Shown here one piece after another: positions 1-6,366 of a stretch of DNA of 7,965 nucleotides. The notes under the pieces were generated by a model. It was not told where the DNA came from and ran no database searches. It was given only the letters and a program-made list of their open reading frames with translations. Positions within the stretch are counted from its first letter, which is position 1, and each line of letters begins with the position of its first letter. Origin of the DNA: Jiangellaceae bacterium (GTDB lineage Bacteria; Actinomycetota; Actinomycetes; Jiangellales; Jiangellaceae); the NCBI GenBank assembly GCA_030146385.1, contig JASLBX010000201.1:1-7965 (forward strand), in the 5' to 3' direction. Both the position numbers and the translations under genes were made by a program.

Positions 1-588
1 GCCTTCATCGCCGAGCTCGAGAACGGCGACATCGTCGGCGTGAACCCCGAGACGGGCCACGAGCAGATGGCCGGGCTCAACTACACGACCGGCATCGCGC
101 AGGCGCTGTGGGCCGGCAAGCTGTTCCACGTCGACCTGAACGGCCAGCGGTCGATCAAGTACGACCAGGACCTCGTGTTCGGCCACGGCGACCTCCTGTC
201 GGCGTTCTTCACCGTCGACTTGCTCGAGAACGGCTTTCCCGCGGGCGGCCCGCGGTACGAAGGCGCGCGGCACTTCGACTACAAGCCGTCCCGGACGGAG
301 ACCGAGCGTGGCGTCTGGGACTCCGCCCGGGCGAACATGGACACCTACCGGCGGCTGACCGAGCGAACCGCGGCCTACCGTTCGGATCCGGAGGTGCACG
401 AGGCCATGCAACATGCCGGTCTGTTCGAACTGGCCGAGACAACGCTCGCGGCCGGTGAGCAGATCAGTGATCTGCTCGGTGACCGCTCCGCGTTCGAAGA
501 CTTCGACCCGGACGCAGCGGCCCAGCGCGACTTCGGGTTCGTCCGGCTGAACCAGCTCGCCGTCGAGCACCTCCTCGGCCGGTCATGA
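1..588 (+). CDS. xylA: Xylose isomerase, C-terminal part (5' end outside window)
   Basis: The frame is open from base 1 and ends at TGA 586-588, giving 195 visible residues, about half of a roughly 390-residue enzyme. Xylose isomerase converts D-xylose to D-xylulose (and glucose to fructose) in the cytoplasm using two divalent metal ions. The visible part matches the actinobacterial enzyme closely. NPETGH carries metal ligands Glu17 and His20 (family Glu217 and His220). FHVDLN carries Asp45 (family Asp245), KYDQDL carries Asp55 and Asp57 (255 and 257), and HFDYK carries Asp93 (287). All ligands expected in this half are present. Between VDLLEN and HFDYK there are about six more residues than in the Streptomyces enzyme as I remember it. 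The C-terminus (DRSAFEDFD, then RLNQLAVEHLLGRS) is the usual family ending. The stop overlaps the xylB start by four bases, so the two genes are probably cotranscribed and translationally coupled. The operon promoter and any XylR site lie upstream, outside the window. Confidence 0.97.
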   Translation, partial: AFIAELENGDIVGVNPETGHEQMAGLNYTTGIAQALWAGKLFHVDLNGQRSIKYDQDLVFGHGDLLSAFFTVDLLENGFPAGGPRYEGARHFDYKPSRTETERGVWDSARANMDTYRRLTERTAAYRSDPEVHEAMQHAGLFELAETTLAAGEQISDLLGDRSAFEDFDPDAAAQRDFGFVRLNQLAVEHLLGRS

Positions 589-2033
589 CAACGCTCGTCG
601 CCGGCGTCGATTCGTCGACGCAGTCCTGCAAGGTCGTCATCCACGACGCGGAGACCGGCCGGCTCGTGCGGTCTGGCACCGCCAAGCACCCGGACGGTAC
701 GGAGGTCGATCCCGCGGCGTGGTGGGACGCCTTCCGGGAGGCAGCCGCTGCCGCCGGCGGGCTGGACGACGTGGCTGCCATCTCAGTTGGCGGGCAGCAG
801 CACGGCATGGTCGCCCTGGACGAGGCCGGCAATGTGGTCCGGCCGGCCCTGCTCTGGAACGACACCCGGTCCGCCGCCGCAGCAACGGAGCTGATCACCG
901 AACTCGGTGAGAAAGCCAGTGGAGATGGTGCGACGATCTGGTCCGCGTGGACCGGTTCAGTGCCGGTGGCCTCACTAACGGTCACGAAGCTGCGGTGGCT
1001 ACGCGACCACGAGCCGGACAACGCCGCCCGGGTGGCCGCGGTCGCCCTGCCGCACGACTGGTTGTCCTGGCGGATCGCTGGCTACGGTCCCGCCGCCGAT
1101 GGCTTGGAGCCTGACCTGGGCGCGCTGGTGACGGACCGCTCGGACGCCTCCGGGACCGCGTACTGGTCGCCGCGCGATGAGGAATACCGGCAGGATCTGC
1201 TCGCGCTGGCGCTGGGCCGTGCCGTTCGAGTGCCACGGGTCCTGGGACCGAACGAATCGCTGGTCGTGCGTCAGTCGGCAGTCGTCCCGTCGGGGACGCT
1301 CGTCGGCGCCGGAGCGGGTGACAATGCTGCGGCCGCCTTGGCCCTGGATATGCGTCCAGGCGACGTGGCCATCTCGATCGGAACGTCCGGAGTGGTGTCG
1401 GCGGTGAGTACGAGGCCCACCGCCGACGCGACCGGGCTCGTCGCGGGATTCGCTGACGCTACAGGCGCGTACCTGCCGCTTGCTTGCACGCTCAACGCCA
1501 GCCGGGTGCTGGACGCTATGGCAGCCCTGCTGGACGTCGATCACACCGGGCTGGACGAACTGGCGCTCTCGGCACCGGCGGGGGCGGACGGGCTGGTGCT
1601 GGTGCCGTACTTCGAGGGCGAGCGCACACCGAACCGTCCGGACGCCACCGGCACCTTGCACGGGCTGCGACTGTCGACGACGACGCCGGCACACCTCGCC
1701 CGCGCCGCCGTGGAAGGAGTTCTGTGCGGGCTCGCCGACGGCCTGGACGCGGTGCAGGATCAGGGGGTGTCGGTCGATCGGTTGCTCTTCATTGGCGGTG
1801 GCGCACGGTCGGCCGCCGTGCGCGGCATCGCGCCGCAGGTCTTCGGGCTGCCGGTGCACATCCCAGAGCCAGGCGAGTATGTCGCGGTTGGCGCCGCACG
1901 CCAGGCTGCGTGGGCGCTGTCGGGCGCAGCCGAGCCGCCGACCTGGAGCGCTGCCGAGGCGGAGGTCTCCGACGCTGGGCACGAGCCGCACATCCGCGAG
2001 CAGTACGCCGCCGTCCGCGACACACTCGCCTGA
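585..2033 (+). CDS. xylB: Xylulokinase (FGGY carbohydrate kinase)
   Basis: This 482-residue protein has the normal length for the family. It phosphorylates D-xylulose with ATP to xylulose 5-phosphate, the step after XylA, in the cytoplasm. The N-terminal actin-like fold opens with VAGVDSSTQS (residues 5-14), the phosphate-binding loop with Asp9. GGQQHGMV (69-76) is the substrate-binding segment seen as MQHGMV in the E. coli enzyme. SDASGTAYW (186-194) also fits xylulokinases. GAGDNAAAA (243-251) carries Asp246, the expected catalytic base, and starts the second domain. SIGTSGVV (264-271) and FIGGGARS (402-409) form the ATP site. PYFEGERTPNRPDATG (341-356) is a strong xylulokinase signature. 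ATG 585 lies inside the xylA stop (ATGA), and I see no good Shine-Dalgarno before it, so translation probably depends on ribosomes finishing xylA. TGA is at 2031-2033. Other FGGY sugar kinases are possible in principle, but the xylA neighbour and these motifs make xylulokinase very likely. Confidence 0.97.
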   Translation: MTTLVAGVDSSTQSCKVVIHDAETGRLVRSGTAKHPDGTEVDPAAWWDAFREAAAAAGGLDDVAAISVGGQQHGMVALDEAGNVVRPALLWNDTRSAAAATELITELGEKASGDGATIWSAWTGSVPVASLTVTKLRWLRDHEPDNAARVAAVALPHDWLSWRIAGYGPAADGLEPDLGALVTDRSDASGTAYWSPRDEEYRQDLLALALGRAVRVPRVLGPNESLVVRQSAVVPSGTLVGAGAGDNAAAALALDMRPGDVAISIGTSGVVSAVSTRPTADATGLVAGFADATGAYLPLACTLNASRVLDAMAALLDVDHTGLDELALSAPAGADGLVLVPYFEGERTPNRPDATGTLHGLRLSTTTPAHLARAAVEGVLCGLADGLDAVQDQGVSVDRLLFIGGGARSAAVRGIAPQVFGLPVHIPEPGEYVAVGAARQAAWALSGAAEPPTWSAAEAEVSDAGHEPHIREQYAAVRDTLA

Positions 2034-2063
2034 CCCTAACCGCGCGGGTGGTGGCCCGGGGGC
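2034..2063. other. Short convergent gap, no clear terminator
   Basis: Only 30 bases separate the xylB stop from the stop of the opposing methyltransferase gene. The gap is GC-rich. It contains CCCGGG and a run of G, but no stem-loop of convincing length and no T tract. Either termination is factor-dependent or the two transcripts overlap at their 3' ends. Confidence 0.5.
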
Positions 2064-3128
2064 TTACGGGCGGAGGACGTAGAGCTGGAAGAATCCGGCG
2101 TCGACGTCGAGCCGCTCGATTGACGTGAACCCGGCCTGAGTGGCCAGTTCCTTGACGATAGGCGCTCGGATCACGGTGCCGATGCCGGCCGACGGCTCCT
2201 CCGCGAGCGCGGAGGGCAGGCAGTGAGTGACGCTCCAGCCGTACATCATCCGCTCTAGCTCCTCACCTTTGGCGGTGAAGTGGTCCGCCACGTTCTCGTC
2301 GGCGACAAGGACGACGCCGTTTGGACCGAGCGCCTCGCGCACCGCCCGGAGGACTGCGGCCGGCTGGGCCATGTCGTGCAGCGCCTCGAGGATCGTGACC
2401 AAGTCGAACGGACCGCTGGCCGCCATCTCCTGCGCGTCCGCGGCGAAGAACTCGACGTCGACCCTGGACTCGGCGGCATTGCGCTGTGCCGAGTCGATGC
2501 TCGCGACGTCAGAGTCCCAGCCGATCACCTCGGCGTGCGGCAACTGGGTCGCCATGGCGATCGTCGACCAGCCAACTCCGCATCCCAAGTCAGCGACGCG
2601 CCGGACGGACGTGGCCAGACCGGGCACCGCACCGATCCAGGCCGGCACCAGGTCGTGCACGAAGGCCGGCCGGTTGACCGCGCCCTGGCCCTCGCGCAGG
2701 GGCTCGCCACAATCGGCGAACGGCACGCCGTCGCCGGTACGGTACGCCGCGGCGACCGCGTCCAATGCTTGGCCGACCCCGGCGATCATGTCGGCGAGTG
2801 GCGACACGTGCCGCGGGTCGTCCGGGGTGACGAAGGCGGCAAGCGGTGCGTCAGTCAGCCGGTACCGGCGACGGTCCAACGCCTCGTCTGGCTCCTCAAC
2901 CGTGATGAAGCTGGCCACGGCCTGCTGCTCCAGCCACTCACGGGCGTACCGCTGGTCGATACCCGCTGCGGTTGCCGGCTCGGTGGTGGTCATGGGGCCG
3001 TCGGCGAGAGCGCGGTACAGCCCGAGCCGCCGGCCGAGGTGGATGGAGAACATCTCGAGCGCGGCGACCGCCGATGAGACGATGCGGTCTTCGAGCGCCT
3101 GCTCGGTGTTCGGATGTGCTGTAGTCAC
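2064..3128 (-). CDS. Winged-helix class I SAM-dependent methyltransferase
   Basis: From GTG 3126-3128 to TAA 2064-2066 this encodes 354 residues. Residues about 15-100 look like a winged-helix dimerisation domain: FSIHLGRRLGLYRALADG, then TAAGIDQRYAREWLEQQA, a helix-turn-helix-like stretch. The catalytic Rossmann domain follows. VADLGCGVGWST (178-189) is SAM-binding motif I, WDSD (204-207) supplies the acidic residue that usually holds the SAM ribose, FFAADAQEM (227-235) binds adenine, and FDLVTILEALHDM (241-253) is motif IV. The C-terminus ends in FFQLYVLRP. The layout resembles the mycobacterial Rv2258c-like family from memory. These proteins look like O-methyltransferases, but their substrates are largely unknown. 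The GTG start is chosen because GGAG lies four bases upstream (3133-3136) and because homologues begin near this point. An in-frame GTG at 3171-3173 would add 15 residues but has no ribosome binding site. The gene converges on xylB and probably has its own promoter. The methyl acceptor cannot be read from the sequence. Confidence 0.88.
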   Translation of the reverse strand: MTTAHPNTEQALEDRIVSSAVAALEMFSIHLGRRLGLYRALADGPMTTTEPATAAGIDQRYAREWLEQQAVASFITVEEPDEALDRRRYRLTDAPLAAFVTPDDPRHVSPLADMIAGVGQALDAVAAAYRTGDGVPFADCGEPLREGQGAVNRPAFVHDLVPAWIGAVPGLATSVRRVADLGCGVGWSTIAMATQLPHAEVIGWDSDVASIDSAQRNAAESRVDVEFFAADAQEMAASGPFDLVTILEALHDMAQPAAVLRAVREALGPNGVVLVADENVADHFTAKGEELERMMYGWSVTHCLPSALAEEPSAGIGTVIRAPIVKELATQAGFTSIERLDVDAGFFQLYVLRP

Positions 3129-3132
3129 GGTG

Positions 3133-3136
3133 CTCC
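3133..3136 (-). promoter_or_regulatory. Ribosome binding site of the methyltransferase gene
   Basis: On the minus strand GGAG is followed by CACC and the start codon GTG (3126-3128). The four-base spacing is on the short side, but this is the only Shine-Dalgarno-like sequence near any candidate start, and it decides the GTG choice. Confidence 0.55.
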
Positions 3137-3161
3137 GTTCGGGTCGGCAGGCCGTCTTGCT

Positions 3162-3178
3162 GTGCCACGGCACGTGCC
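3162..3178. promoter_or_regulatory. Operator-like inverted half-sites upstream of the methyltransferase gene
   Basis: The 17 bases read GTGCC-AC-GGCAC-GTGCC on the plus strand. That is three copies of one five-base half-site in alternating orientation. The last two form a perfect ten-base palindrome, GGCACGTGCC (3169-3178). The element lies 34-50 bases upstream of the chosen GTG start, where a repressor could cover the promoter or the 5' leader. No known regulator is recognised. Short GC palindromes also arise by chance in high-GC DNA. Confidence 0.35.
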
Positions 3179-3272
3179 AGTGTCGACTTTCCTACCCCGC
3201 CCGCGCCCGTAATGTGACCAGGCGATGCAAAACGAAGCAGCTCGCCGACACTTGAAAGCTCAGCCCCCGATC

Positions 3273-3290
3273 AATCATGGCCTAATCATG
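3273..3290. repeat. Short direct repeat AATCATG, period 11
   Basis: AATCATG occurs at 3273-3279 and again at 3284-3290, so the copies start 11 bases apart, about one helical turn. On the minus strand it reads CATGATT twice. It lies in the most AT-rich part of the gap, roughly 145-165 bases upstream of the methyltransferase start. It could be an activator or regulator site. No recognisable -35/-10 pair is placed with confidence next to it. Confidence 0.25.
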
Positions 3291-3323
3291 CCGAATATCG
3301 AGTCGCAACGCGCCCACATGACC

Positions 3324-3364
3324 GAGGGGCCGTTGCCTGCCGGTCGGCAAGGCAACGGCCCTCT
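3324..3364 (-). terminator. Long GC-rich hairpin, probable terminator of the M14 peptidase gene
   Basis: GGGCCGTTGCC (3327-3337) pairs perfectly with GGCAACGGCCC (3351-3361), an 11 bp stem. Inside it TGCC (3338-3341) pairs with GGCA (3346-3349) around the tetraloop GGTC, leaving one bulged A. The hairpin starts 19 bases after the peptidase stop codon. No T tract follows on either strand, which is common for actinobacterial terminators. It would insulate the methyltransferase gene, which is read in the same direction. Confidence 0.7.
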
Positions 3365-3380
3365 GAATGGTCAGCCGGCG

Positions 3381-6323
3381 CTACTTGATCCGGATAGTCG
3401 CCTGCCGGTAGTTGTTTCCACCTCCATCGGGCTGGTAGCCGTTCTGGGTGTTGCCGGCCACATCGATGGCGAACCACTTGATCGTCGTGGTCTCACTGAC
3501 GGCGATCGGCTTCTGGTCCTGCCGGGGTCCGGTGAACTCAATCCGTGGCGAGTCCAGGGTCGGGCGGCTCCCATCGAGGGTGTAGTACACGTCAGCCGGC
3601 TCGGTGAGGTCGAAGGTCACCTCGACCGGCCCGTTGTAGGTTCCTTGGCCGGGCGTCAGCGTCGCCGCCGGCTGGACCTTGTCCTTGCTGTACATGTACG
3701 CCACCTCGAGGATGCCGAGCCAGCCGTGCGAAAACTCCATGGCTTCCTCGTGACCCTCGTCGTAGGCCGGGGTGAAGCCAACGCTCGACCAGCCGTTCCC
3801 CGTCCACAGCGGCGATCCTGCCTCGAAGCTCCACGCGAAAATGTCGTTCGAGTAGAAGTGGTCGTCGCCGGAGTTGCCGGCCGCCGAGTACAGCACGTCG
3901 CTGATCGGGCCTACCCGGCTCGCCCACACGGTCGTCCCGCGGTGGTCCTTGATCCGGCTCAGGATGATGTCAGACGCCGCGTAGAAGTAGCTCTCCACTC
4001 CGTAGCTCGGACGCTCGAGGCCGTCCCGTGTCGGGGTGCGGTAAGCGCCCGGCGCCCACATGAAGTAGCCACCGTGAGTGTGCGTGTTCATCGCGAACCG
4101 GATGTTGGGGTTGTTCTCCACCAGCCAGATCTCGTTCGCCGCCTCCGGCTCTGAGAGCGGGCTGGGCCCGGCATAGATGTCGCTCGTGCAGGACGCAGAT
4201 GCACCCGAGAATCCCTGGGCGAGGTTGCCCACCCGGAAGTTGCGGTTCAGGTCGACACCCCATGCGTTGCGGGCCAGCGGGTCGGCCGCACCGGTCAGCG
4301 GGCAGTGCCGCGTCATGTTCCTGCGCTGCAACGTGAAGTCGTGGATCGAGTAGTGCGAACCGTCGGGGTTGATCGACGGGACGATGAAGATGTCGAGGTT
4401 GTCGACCAGCTTGCGGATGAAGTCGTTCGACTCGTAGTTCCGCAGCAGTCGCTCGGCCGTCTCGATCGCCACTATTGGCGTGACCCACTCACGTGCGTGT
4501 TCCTGCGAGTAGAGCATCGTCCCGACCTTCGAACCGTCCCGGTGCTTACCGATTCGGATCGCCTTCACGGGGAAGGGGTCCCGGGACACGTACTCGGGTG
4601 CGGAGAGGAAATCGCTCAGCTGGGTCGTGCCCGGATCGCCGAAGCATTCGCTGGCAGTGCACGACCACACCACACCGTTCCCCGCGTTGCCGCGGTACGT
4701 GTAGGCCCGGACGAGGTTCCCCGCCTCCGCATTGATCGCCGCGACGACGTGGGCTGCAGTGCTCGTCCGCGCGCCGCCGGCGTTGGTCGCGAGGTTGACC
4801 GTGATGGCGTTGCCGTCGACGGTGACGGACAGCGGCTGGCTCGCCGCGCCTGGGTCGACCAACTCCACCGAGATGTCGTTGCCACCCTCATGACCCCAGG
4901 CCAGCGATTCGACGACGATCCGGCTCGGGTTGGCGGGAGGCGGCTGAGGAGCCGGGTTGGTGCTCACCTGGCCGGTCGCCGGGAGCCCGGACTTGATCGT
5001 GGCGCCGTCGGCCTGGAAGACATGAACGGCCGGGATCGTGATGCTGGGGTCGTTGCCACCCATGTTGATCGGCGTGCCGCCAGTGTTGTTGGCCACGATC
5101 AGGGCGACCGCGCCGGCCGCCTGCGCGTTGTTGGCCTTCTGGACGAATGCGCAGGTACCGCGGTCGACGAGCGCCACCGCTCCGGCCGGGAAGCCGACGA
5201 ACGGCTGGCAACCCTCGGTCGGGTTGTCGCTGCCGTCGTTCACCAGCACGATGTCGCCGTTGATTCCGGTGCTCGTCGGAGCGGGGCCGAAGCTGGCGCC
5301 GTTGGCCTCGTAGCTGCCGGCCGCGGGCGACGGCGCGTCAATCGTGACCAGGTTCGGTAGCGGCGGGGGTGGCGGCTGGAAGATCGCCTGAGCCTTACGC
5401 CGGTACCCGTTCGTCTTGTTGGGCAGCTCGATAATCTCGGAGAGCTGCGAAAACTCCGCCGCCAACGACTCGATTCGTTCGGTCGCCTCGGTGGCGTCGA
5501 CGTAGTGGTCGACGAAGCCGGTCGCCAGGTCGCCCCATTCCTTCGGGGCACCCGGACCGGTCGGGAACTCGCCGTCGGCGAACTCGGAGAAGCTGGCTTC
5601 GGTCTCGCCGAGGACCTCGCCGTCGAGAATGCTCCGAACACGCATCCGCGATGGCACTGGGTCGGCCGGTCGCGGCGTGTTGGTGCGGTGGAACATGTAG
5701 TGCCCCGCGTCAACGAAGCGCGAGAGGTTGAACGTCCCACCATCGCCGATCTCGGTGCCCGCACCGGCGTCCAGGCTCACCTCGAGGAGCACACCGGCCG
5801 AGCCGGATCCGGCCTCGGACCATACCTCGATCTCAATGAACGTCTCACCGAGGTTCCGCATCCACAGGGCGCGCTGAACCCTGAGGTCGTCGCCGGCCTG
5901 CATGGCTTCGGCCTCTGCCGCTTCAATGTCGGCGAGCATCGCTTCGCGCTCGTCCTGGAGCGCCACAAAGTCTGCTTCGGTCAGTAGTGGTTCGCCTACG
6001 TCAAACCCGGCGTCCCTAAGCCATTGCTGCTCAGACGGGGTGGCGATGGCTTCTACTCGTAGGCCGTCATCGATCTCGTCGACGTGTTCGGCGAGGTCGG
6101 TTCCCGTGGAAACCAGCAGGTCGAGCTCCGTCCGGTCGGACACGGTGATCGGCACGACCTCCGGGTACTCGAGCGCGTCGGACGGGACGTACTCGGTGTT
6201 CAGATTGATCTCCGGTTCTGAAGCAGTCACCTGCATTCCGAGTGGAACCACTAGAAATGCGGCGGGGAGTAATGCCGCGGCGGCTAATCCAACGCCGCGG
6301 CGTGACAAGGACAGGGGAGCCAA
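3381..6323 (-). CDS. Secreted M14 zinc carboxypeptidase with inserted PA domain
   Basis: About 980 residues run from TTG 6321-6323 to TAG 3381-3383, numbered here from that start. Residues 1-34 are a signal peptide: MAPLSLSRRG, a hydrophobic core to about 29, and cleavage likely after VTA. Residues about 55-112 resemble the propeptide of actinobacterial M14 enzymes. Residues 115-150 are an acidic helix and 160-247 a beta-rich domain. The catalytic domain begins near 265 (FVDHY...ATERIESLAAEF...TNGYRRKA). It is interrupted by a PA domain (about 321-457, with GTCAFVQKANNAQAAGAVALI) between proline-rich linkers, and by a second beta domain (about 468-552). It then resumes with zinc ligands His609 and Glu612 (HARE), substrate-binding NRN (693-695), third zinc ligand His748 (NTHTHGG) and catalytic Glu834 (WSFEAG). 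Residues 885-977 look like a chitobiase-type C-terminal domain (VYYTLDGSRPT). The role is removal of C-terminal residues from peptides outside the cell; specificity is not readable. GTG 6330-6332, ATG 6384-6386 and TTG 6390-6392 are in-frame alternatives with worse ribosome sites. Confidence 0.93.
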   Translation of the reverse strand: MAPLSLSRRGVGLAAAALLPAAFLVVPLGMQVTASEPEINLNTEYVPSDALEYPEVVPITVSDRTELDLLVSTGTDLAEHVDEIDDGLRVEAIATPSEQQWLRDAGFDVGEPLLTEADFVALQDEREAMLADIEAAEAEAMQAGDDLRVQRALWMRNLGETFIEIEVWSEAGSGSAGVLLEVSLDAGAGTEIGDGGTFNLSRFVDAGHYMFHRTNTPRPADPVPSRMRVRSILDGEVLGETEASFSEFADGEFPTGPGAPKEWGDLATGFVDHYVDATEATERIESLAAEFSQLSEIIELPNKTNGYRRKAQAIFQPPPPPLPNLVTIDAPSPAAGSYEANGASFGPAPTSTGINGDIVLVNDGSDNPTEGCQPFVGFPAGAVALVDRGTCAFVQKANNAQAAGAVALIVANNTGGTPINMGGNDPSITIPAVHVFQADGATIKSGLPATGQVSTNPAPQPPPANPSRIVVESLAWGHEGGNDISVELVDPGAASQPLSVTVDGNAITVNLATNAGGARTSTAAHVVAAINAEAGNLVRAYTYRGNAGNGVVWSCTASECFGDPGTTQLSDFLSAPEYVSRDPFPVKAIRIGKHRDGSKVGTMLYSQEHAREWVTPIVAIETAERLLRNYESNDFIRKLVDNLDIFIVPSINPDGSHYSIHDFTLQRRNMTRHCPLTGAADPLARNAWGVDLNRNFRVGNLAQGFSGASASCTSDIYAGPSPLSEPEAANEIWLVENNPNIRFAMNTHTHGGYFMWAPGAYRTPTRDGLERPSYGVESYFYAASDIILSRIKDHRGTTVWASRVGPISDVLYSAAGNSGDDHFYSNDIFAWSFEAGSPLWTGNGWSSVGFTPAYDEGHEEAMEFSHGWLGILEVAYMYSKDKVQPAATLTPGQGTYNGPVEVTFDLTEPADVYYTLDGSRPTLDSPRIEFTGPRQDQKPIAVSETTTIKWFAIDVAGNTQNGYQPDGGGNNYRQATIRIK

Positions 6324-6366
6324 GGCCCTCACCTCCAGATCATGAGACTCCAGGAGGGCCGCCTCC
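6324..6366 (-). promoter_or_regulatory. Alternative hairpins around the M14 ribosome binding site
   Basis: In the mRNA (minus strand) GGCCCTC (6354-6360) can pair with GAGGGCC (6324-6330), a perfect 7 bp stem. Its 23-base loop includes the Shine-Dalgarno, and the stem ends right at the TTG start. The same CCTCC (6353-6357) can instead pair with GGAGG just upstream (6362-6366), around a four-base loop. The two stems exclude each other, and CCTCC is itself complementary to the Shine-Dalgarno. This could set translation efficiency. No conserved riboswitch is recognised, and the arrangement may be chance in GC-rich DNA. Confidence 0.35.
6331..6336 (-). promoter_or_regulatory. Strong Shine-Dalgarno of the M14 peptidase gene, fixes the TTG start
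   Basis: The minus strand reads GGAGGT here. GGAGG ends eight bases before TTG 6321-6323, a near-ideal spacing. GTG 6330-6332 overlaps the end of this site and is too close to use it. The upstream ATG 6384-6386 has no purine-rich site before it. Starting at TTG also puts the signal peptide directly at the N-terminus, which supports the choice. Confidence 0.65.

Noticed and set aside
999..1991. Minus-strand open frame of 330 codons inside xylB
   Set aside because: It is Arg/Gly/His-rich without domain features, and it is fully explained as a shadow of the clear xylulokinase frame.
2227..3255. Plus-strand open frame of 342 codons antisense to the methyltransferase gene
   Set aside because: Its translation is rich in Ser, Arg, Ala and Thr with no recognisable motif, while the minus strand gives a coherent methyltransferase. 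Long antisense frames are expected in high-GC DNA.
3225..4154. Plus-strand open frame of 309 codons over the peptidase 3' end
   Set aside because: The product is Arg/Val-rich and low in complexity, and it runs through the terminator hairpin and the conserved C-terminal domain on the other strand.
4305..5360. Plus-strand open frame of 351 codons antisense to the peptidase
   Set aside because: It is dominated by Arg, Asp and Val, has no motif, and covers the PA and catalytic segments that are clearly coded on the minus strand.
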